Assembly (NCBI GenBank): GCA_022225965.2
Contig: JAKJXP020000020.1
Location: 488,688 to 552,687, forward strand
Reading direction: 5' to 3'
Source: Diatrype stigma
Taxonomy: Eukaryota > Ascomycota > Sordariomycetes > Xylariales > Diatrypaceae
DNA length: 64,000 nt
The notes beneath the pieces are model-generated. The model saw nothing but the letters and a program-made list of their open reading frames with translations. It was not told the DNA's origin and made no database searches. Position numbers and translations under genes: made by a program. Shown here in pieces: positions 57,843 through 64,000 of this stretch; position 1 is the stretch's first letter; each line of letters starts with the position of its first letter.

Positions 57843-58957
57843 CGGCCGAGTTCAGCGTTGCAAACCTGCACTACATTCACCCTATCCTTAAACACCCTCG
57901 CAGATGAATTGGGGGTCTCGGACCGGCGGTTTTCGTTGGATGGGTACGCTGCCGGTTCTTCCTCTTCATCATTCCTTTAGGCAATATCGTGAGCCGGTGG
58001 CCGTTCAGCTTGTCCCTAATCTTTGCAACATCCATGCTAGCAAGCGACGTATTCCATTAAGTTAAACATAGTCTTGAATCCCGAAGTGGCTCTTTGAACA
58101 CGTAGTCGTCTTCTTCGATGTTTCTAAACATCGAGCTACCATAATACCCATCGTGATGAGTGGGCTCGTCTTCGGGATCCTCGTCGCCTGGCTCTTGTCT
58201 GGTATTGTAACGGAGTATACCACGTACAGAACCATATATCGGATGCCATTTAGTCATTGAGTCCTTCTTTGTGTCCTCCTGTCTTTTCTCATGCCTGCCT
58301 ATCTTATTTTAAGACCGAGGGCCTCTTATCTTGCCATATTCTTGAAGATCCCGAAGGTGCCTTTCTTTCACCTGGCCCTAATGCAAGCCTACTTGATTGC
58401 TGTTCTGATCACGGGGGTGTCCACTTCTTTCTGGATGACACTGACGCTCTAGCTGACTGATGTATTCCATATGAACTCCCTCGCAACCGGCCTCTATGGG
58501 CCCATTGGTATCTCGCCGGTACTCCTGAACCCGCTGATCTGGCGGTTCCTTCTCGCATTCAACCACCAGGCTCCTTGCTTGTTGCTCATATCGCCGGCCT
58601 CGTAGGTATATGCCCAGGTACCTTCGCAGGGAACTCCTCTTTGGAAGTTCCCATTATCTGGGCATTTCTAGGTGATCTCGGGATGGACGTGGTCATTGTA
58701 GCCAACCGAATGGCATTTACAAATATTAACTCGAAGGCATAAACTCTTGGTAATGCTGCTTACATGGTGTTCACCTTCAGTGGACAGCTATGCGGTACAG
58801 CTGCCGGCAACGCGCTATATGCGGATGGGGGGTGGACGCATTCAGGTGATCTGAACATCGCCCAACTGATGGCAGGAATAAAACTTATCATGCTAAGGGG
58901 TCCCCAAGAGACGGGTTGGATTGGATGGGGAAGTGGTTGGAACCTCAAGAATTAACG
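57843..58957 (+). pseudogene. MFS transporter pseudogene
   Basis: Pieces of one major facilitator protein follow each other on the plus strand: 'HPILNTLADELGVSD' and 'SLDGYAAG' (57870-57950), 'FIIPLGNIVSRWPFSLS' in another frame (57970), 'SGLVFGILVAWLLSGIVTEY' and 'TYRTIYRMPFSH' (58160-58255), 'AYLIAVLITGVSTSFWMTL' and 'LATGLYGPIGISPVLL' (58385-58530), 'FLGDLGMDVVIVANRMAF' (58660-58720), 'YMVFTFSGQLCGTAAGN' and 'RGPQETGWIGWGSGWN' (58760-58955). At least three frameshifts and in-frame stops at 58255 (TGA), 58449 (TAG) and 58739 (TAA) disable it. It resembles fungal MFS proteins with a 'VAN...NPKARN' motif. Confidence 0.8.
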
Positions 58958-60628
58958 CGTCTAGAAGACGAACTGCTGAGGTGCAGTCTGCAATATCGAG
59001 GATTCGAGGCTAGCGATTTGGCTGCGGCTTCAGAACTGGTCACCGGCCAAGCAGTCCAGATAGCTACTCAAGCTTGAATTCCAGAGAGGCAGGCCCTTTA
59101 CTAAATAGAGAAGACTAAATACATTAATACAGAACACCTGACTATCTCTCAGGATGTGGTCCGAGTGTTTGAGGTATGCATTGGTTACCCCCAACACCCC
59201 TAAGCCGAATAATAGGAACTTAGGCTATGGTTAGACAAGTGTCCTAAAGATACATATTTACTGGGCGTCCATCGAAGATGCTCTACCTATTCGTTACTAG
59301 GTCATGTACGCACCATTTGAGATTTGGTTCAATATCCAGACTGCACTTTTTGTCGTCTCCCACAATCTCACACACAACCTTCAAGCTTATTCTTTCCACA
59401 ACATTCGAGATTTGCTCTCTTCAATCATCACATTGGACCAATACACATCCTGCAAACTTTACGGCCTTTAGATTAATCGATTTCCTGAAAGCATCCAGGC
59501 AGAGACAGTCTACATCTCGAGTGCTATTGGTATGTATCCACCCCAGCTGGATCTTTGTTCTTGCTCCCTCACCCAAGAATACGTTCCCTTTTCCTGCCCA
59601 CCAGCACTCATCTTGACATTCACGCGGCACCATCATCTTCAGTGCAGTGGCTGGATATCCCTTCACCCCTCTTCACACCCTACCTGAAACAAAATCATAC
59701 TGGTGTTCCCCGTAGTTCCGTTATTTCTACGTAATTGTCCCCTTCGTATGTTCGTCCGTCCTTTGCCGCACCTTTCCTATCGTACCGCCTTTCCATCCTT
59801 CTCACTGCCACCAGACGCATCGATAAGCACCTGAAGGATCCTGTTATCAGTAAATCCATACCTCTGCCCTTCATTCCCTTATCGTCGCAGTCCAGACAGC
59901 TACGGCAATACCCTCGACCTCTTATCTTATCGTCGCCACGACCGTAGTCGATGTATCAAAGTCCATGTACCAGCAACCTATGCCCGATTGCCACACCCTT
60001 CACATTCTAGTCACGCACCAAGGATAAAACTTTCAATATCCTGGAGTCATCTCGTCCCAACCTACACGATCCTCAGTGATTCTACGACAGTTCCCATCCC
60101 CTCTCGCCTTAATATTATCAACCGCTTTGTGCATCACGGCGCCCTGGTTTACTTTCAGCTTCTTCCTTTCTATTTCGTCCACACCTACGTCTATGACCTT
60201 GGCACATACTGACGTTTCGATAATCTCTGATCTGATATTTAGAGTCTTCTTTGAAGCTGGCAATTCGGCCTTATCGACTTATCCAACACAGACGGACATC
60301 GAAGAGGTTCCTGGATTACCTCTACTTCCGTAAACACCAATACAGCACTTGACTGGTTGCCGCTTTTGTATTCATCTACCAACTTTCATCAAGGGTATGT
60401 CATCAGAACGAGCAGTCGCATCCTTTTATCCATATGTATGCTTAACAATTGACGGCTGTGTCACTGAAATTGCCTTGTTTTTACTTCCCAAATCCGCCCC
60501 GAGTGAGCCGTTGCTGCAGCCCCATGAGCATACAGCTTGGTTTGTCCAATATAATGGTGAGATGAAAGCAATACTGACCTAATATAAGCAGACTTCTCTA
60601 CTCGGCAATTGGCAGCAATACCAACAGC
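58958..60628. other. intergenic region and long pyrimidine-rich leader
   Basis: 59278-60560 is rich in C and T on the plus strand and free of a convincing coding frame; it probably holds the promoter and leader of the gene at 60629. 'ctaatataagcag' at 60580-60592 could be the acceptor of a 5' UTR intron. Confidence 0.4.
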
Positions 60629-61879
60629 ATGTCGAGTCAAGCCAAGGAGACTGTGCAGCCGTTGTACGATCGACTTTGCCCAAGAGCCAACGAACATTTG
60701 ATGGTCTTCGCATGGCAAGTTGGCCAGTTCAATGGTAATACCATCAAGGACTGGGATGCTGTTATACATGGAATGAAAGAGGAGGGCTGGGACTACAGTG
60801 ATGCGCACATAAAGCACCAATGGTATGATGTGATTGTACCCGCCATCGTGCAGAGCCGTATTGCCGCCGCCAATTACGCCAAGAAAGAGCGCACGAACAG
60901 CAACCAGGGCAACAACACCTTCGAATCTGTGGTTGACCATACCTTCAATCTTGAGGACGACGAGGAAGAGTACAACCACAGTCTGACTCCGTATGCAAGG
61001 ACCATTTTAGAGAAGCTCGCAGAGGAGCAAGAGGACGCATCGATGTCGCATCAGACAGCTACTCGCATGGAGACGGAGCAGGAGCCTGGTTCCGAGGCCC
61101 AGCTTCCGCTGCTGCAACCGAATGTCTATGTCCCCCCCGACTCGGAGAAGCCCTTCACCAGAGGTTACATCGGCCTCAACTCCAAGCCCAGCATTGACAC
61201 TGCCACCGCGGAAGTCGAAGTCAATGCCTGTGCCAAAGCCACTGGCCTTGCCAAAGAGGCAAACGCTATTGCCACCAGTATGCCTAAGGCTGATGCTCAC
61301 GCTAGCGATGCCGCCACTATCGCAGACCACGATAATATCAAAGCCTCTAGCAGCGATACTACCAGCATGTATGAGTCTCTAAGTGAGACAAGCTCACTTC
61401 TGGATATGCCATCGGAGGTCTTTGAAAAATATGTTATCAGTTTCAGAGGTCAGCATACTATAACTGCCAACAATACTGCCACTGCCGCCACACAGGCCGC
61501 CGAGAAGATTGTCTCTTATCATGGAGACTACAGCGACAGTGACCTCCTCATGGATAAGGGCAAACGTGTCATCAAGGCTAAGGCGGACATGGCATTCATT
61601 AAGCACAACAAGGCATCCGAGGAACAAGGCTTGTCTAAGTCCACAGCCAAGCGATTGTCCAACTTCGCGACTTCTGACACCCGTTCTTGTGTCGCCGATG
61701 CTCTTCAGGGCCATGCCATCGTCAACGGAGCTGACACTCTGGCCACTAACTTTCCTACAGCTGACCCTGCTGATACCGGCAGCAACGTCGCTTTGCCTGG
61801 TGGTGCAGGTGAACTGTGCTCCTCCATGGACGAAGAATACGACCCTGAGGACGAAGCTTCCGCCAGCGAGTTTAGCTAG
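60629..61879 (+). CDS. hypothetical protein, 416 residues, followed by an in-frame extension
   Basis: Single exon. The N-terminal 70 residues contain Trp/aromatic residues spaced as in a small helical DNA-binding or SANT-like fold ('VFAWQVGQFNG', 'IKDWDAVIHGMKEEGWDY', 'HIKHQWYDVIVPAI'). The rest is Ala/Thr/Ser/Asp-rich and acidic, probably disordered, ending 'EEYDPEDEASASEFS'. A SANT-like identity is a guess based on Trp pattern and helix content. After the TAG at 61877 the same frame stays open for 57 codons to 62051 and keeps the same composition, so the stop may be recent or leaky. No homologue is recognised. Confidence 0.6.
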   Translation: MSSQAKETVQPLYDRLCPRANEHLMVFAWQVGQFNGNTIKDWDAVIHGMKEEGWDYSDAHIKHQWYDVIVPAIVQSRIAAANYAKKERTNSNQGNNTFESVVDHTFNLEDDEEEYNHSLTPYARTILEKLAEEQEDASMSHQTATRMETEQEPGSEAQLPLLQPNVYVPPDSEKPFTRGYIGLNSKPSIDTATAEVEVNACAKATGLAKEANAIATSMPKADAHASDAATIADHDNIKASSSDTTSMYESLSETSSLLDMPSEVFEKYVISFRGQHTITANNTATAATQAAEKIVSYHGDYSDSDLLMDKGKRVIKAKADMAFIKHNKASEEQGLSKSTAKRLSNFATSDTRSCVADALQGHAIVNGADTLATNFPTADPADTGSNVALPGGAGELCSSMDEEYDPEDEASASEFS

Positions 61880-64000
61880 AGCCTCAACTGCGGCAAGAAG
61901 CGCGACAGCGGCAGCCCCTACAACAACATGATGATTCTGTCCCAATACACCCAAGATAACATGAACAACCACCGCACCCGCACGTTGTCTTTCAAATCAT
62001 CTTCCAGTGCCCTTGGTGAACTTACGGAGGAGAGTAAGGATGACTCCGAATAAGCTTTCATTGCAAGCGAGCATGCGGCGGGAATTCGAGTGAATCGAGG
62101 ATCTTCGCCAAACCCCTTTGATGATATGGTTTCATACGAGCAACTCGGTGATACGACGTGACCATTATATCACCAATCCCGCTTGGTTCAATTATCATCC
62201 AGTTGGTCGACTGGAGCTGGAAGACGACTCCTTGATTGTATGACAGGATTTTGGAAGTTTGTCAACTTTGGAACCAATTGACAGGATGCAGCAGAGGGTG
62301 CTCAGATGAAATGCCCAGCACACTACATGGCAACGTAAAGTACGGATATATGCAACACGGCATGGTATTCCTGAACATGACCGGAGCACTAAATGCTGGA
62401 AAGGGGATTGATGTTTGGACATGCTTTCCTAGAACGGACCTGTGGCATGACGGTGGAATATTGCATGGCTTTCATCATATACATAGTTTGCTTCTTTTGC
62501 TGTCTGCGATTTACATTCCATGTAAAGCCATGCCAACGCAACAAAGAAGACAGTCACATGTATATGATGGCAGTCATGATGGAAATCATGACACTGCAGT
62601 TCTACTTAGCTATTAGCAATGCATGTACGTAGAGAATGCTCAATAACACGTATATAAACACCCAATCAGCAAACGTTCGCATGAAGTCTGGAATTCTGTG
62701 CTATTTAGGTAATGATGGCTTGATAATGGCGATCGGCATTCATCTCTCTGATTAATGGCAGTGTTCTAGATAAGTGGCGCTGAAGCAAGGTATTCTTTTT
62801 CTCTCCCTCCCTCTCTCTTTTCCTTATACCAAGTAGAGATATATAAGCTGGATGCCTGAGTTTTCTGGACTGTTGGGGGTCGCTCTTAGTGCCCGCCTGC
62901 TTTCCTTTTCCAGCCTTGAGGCTGCATTTGATTGGCTAGGGGTAGAATTGGAGAGACCCAATTGTCTAAAAATAAGAAACAAGGGTCGTACTAAAGCCCG
63001 AGATTGGAAAGTGGGCACTGAGCAGTACCTAGTATTATGTACCTAGGTAACTACATACCTCCTACTGTTAGTAAAAGATCAGCTATCTTAAATAGGCCAT
63101 CCCTGCAAGCAAAGCGCAAAAGTTGAATTTGGACTTGACGTCAAAATCGACATCATGTACCTTATCATGTACCTTGACCCGTAAAGCGAACAACAAAACT
63201 CCGGAGAATACTGCCACCAAGGTGAATCTATAGATACAATAGAGCGATACATTCTCAGCAAATTCTAATCTATGTCAGCGGGTAGCGAGTACAGTACTCC
63301 AGAATTTCTGTCGACCTGTACCTCTACGACAAGCATCCCCGATTGCACGGTGAAGTTTGAGGGGAGATAAGGAAGCCCATTCATATGCATACCTGGTTGT
63401 CGACGTCAGTCAAGCAACAACCCGAGAGACACAATGGCAATGTGCGTAAAGTTCGAAGGTAGGATAGTCGTAAAAGTCACGAACCAACTGCCACGAGATA
63501 GTTAATGCAAGTTTCTCACTGAACCCCAGCTCGTGTGCGTATATGTAGAGTCGGAATAGAGAGAGGGGGGGGGGGGGGGGGTGGGTTGTATCACTTAAAA
63601 ATGAGATCTGATATTAGGGCTATAACAACTTTACTAACAGGGCTTTGACCCACTTTGCCAGCTGTTGGGCTGCTATCCTAGCATGCTATTTCTTCCGTTA
63701 GTGCAAATGCTAGAACACCTACTTAAATCTAAAGATTCCGCATACAACAACCAAATCAATAATATCATCTTCGACATAAAGCCAATAGCGTAAGTACCAT
63801 TCCCAATTGCTTTGAAGTAGCAATTCGAATACAGCAATTCGGGATCCAACGGAACCCAATAAGGCTGCCAGCGTTCCTTATGCCCCCTATGCCAGCGCCC
63901 CTATGCCAGCGCCCCTATGCCAGCGCCCCTATGCCAGCGCCCCTATGCCAGCGCCCCCAGCGCCCCTGTGCCAACGCCTGCTATAGCAGCGCCTGCAGTA
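61880..64000. other. 3' flank and gene-poor end of the window
   Basis: 61880-62053 is the in-frame open extension described under the preceding gene. Beyond it no gene is seen. A G-run of about 19 lies near 63566-63584, (CT)n-like sequence near 62800-62820, CCTAGGTA near 63041, and a minisatellite at 63881-63975. Confidence 0.45.
63881..63975. repeat. minisatellite, 14-nt unit
   Basis: Tandem 'gcgcccctatgcca' units, about six near-perfect copies and then degenerate ones, running to the window end. Confidence 0.9.

Noticed and set aside
58057..58257. 66-codon minus-strand frame with acidic composition
   Set aside because: Lies antisense to a clear MFS segment read on the plus strand.

Overview
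The window is nuclear DNA of a filamentous ascomycete (Pezizomycotina). The basis is short introns (about 45-260 nt) with GT...CTAAC-like...AG signals, fungal gene families (Zn2Cys6 regulator, Vip1-type RRM protein, Aro4-type DAHP synthase, mitochondrial mL50, SGNH and arylsulfotransferase-like secreted proteins), and two AT-rich blocks bearing the C-to-T/G-to-A signature of repeat-induced point mutation (RIP). The lineage within Pezizomycotina is not determined; Sordariomycetes is a guess. All exon coordinates were built by hand from splice signals and reading frame.

Layout. 1-15.5 kb: a DHHC-type palmitoyltransferase (-), an APH/choline-kinase-like protein (-), a small secreted protein (-), a cysteine-rich secreted effector-like protein (+), a Zn2Cys6 transcription factor (+), a frameshifted cupin remnant (+) and a secreted SGNH hydrolase (-). 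15.95-20.84 kb: a RIP-mutated tyrosine-recombinase retrotransposon on the minus strand. Gag-like region, RT (Y-F-D-D box), RNase H and tyrosine recombinase follow in order, and the termini form split direct repeats A1 - coding - B1 A2 B2 (PAT/Ngaro arrangement). 22.4-45.8 kb: the gene-rich core, with DAHP synthase, a cysteine-rich membrane protein, mL50, an ACOT9-like thioesterase, an arylsulfotransferase-like secreted protein, a decayed MFS transporter, Vip1, a low-complexity coiled-coil protein and a tiny hydrophilic protein. 46.16-56.75 kb: a complete but RIP-killed Ty3/gypsy chromovirus with 155-bp LTRs, a TATAT target duplication, gag, protease, RT, RNase H, integrase, chromodomain and an extra 3' reading frame. 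A 639-bp TRIM-like element (187-bp LTRs, AGCGA target duplication) is nested in it and is not RIP-mutated. 57.8-59 kb: a second decayed MFS gene beside the AT-rich block. 60.6-61.9 kb: an unrecognised 416-residue protein followed by an in-frame open extension. The rest is intergenic, with simple repeats and a recurrent CCTAGG-centred palindrome.

The genes form no evident pathway or secondary-metabolite cluster; housekeeping genes are interspersed with secreted and accessory genes. The notable biology is transposon archaeology: two RIP-dead retroelements of different classes, a younger miniature element, and pseudogenes, one abutting the RIP-affected block.
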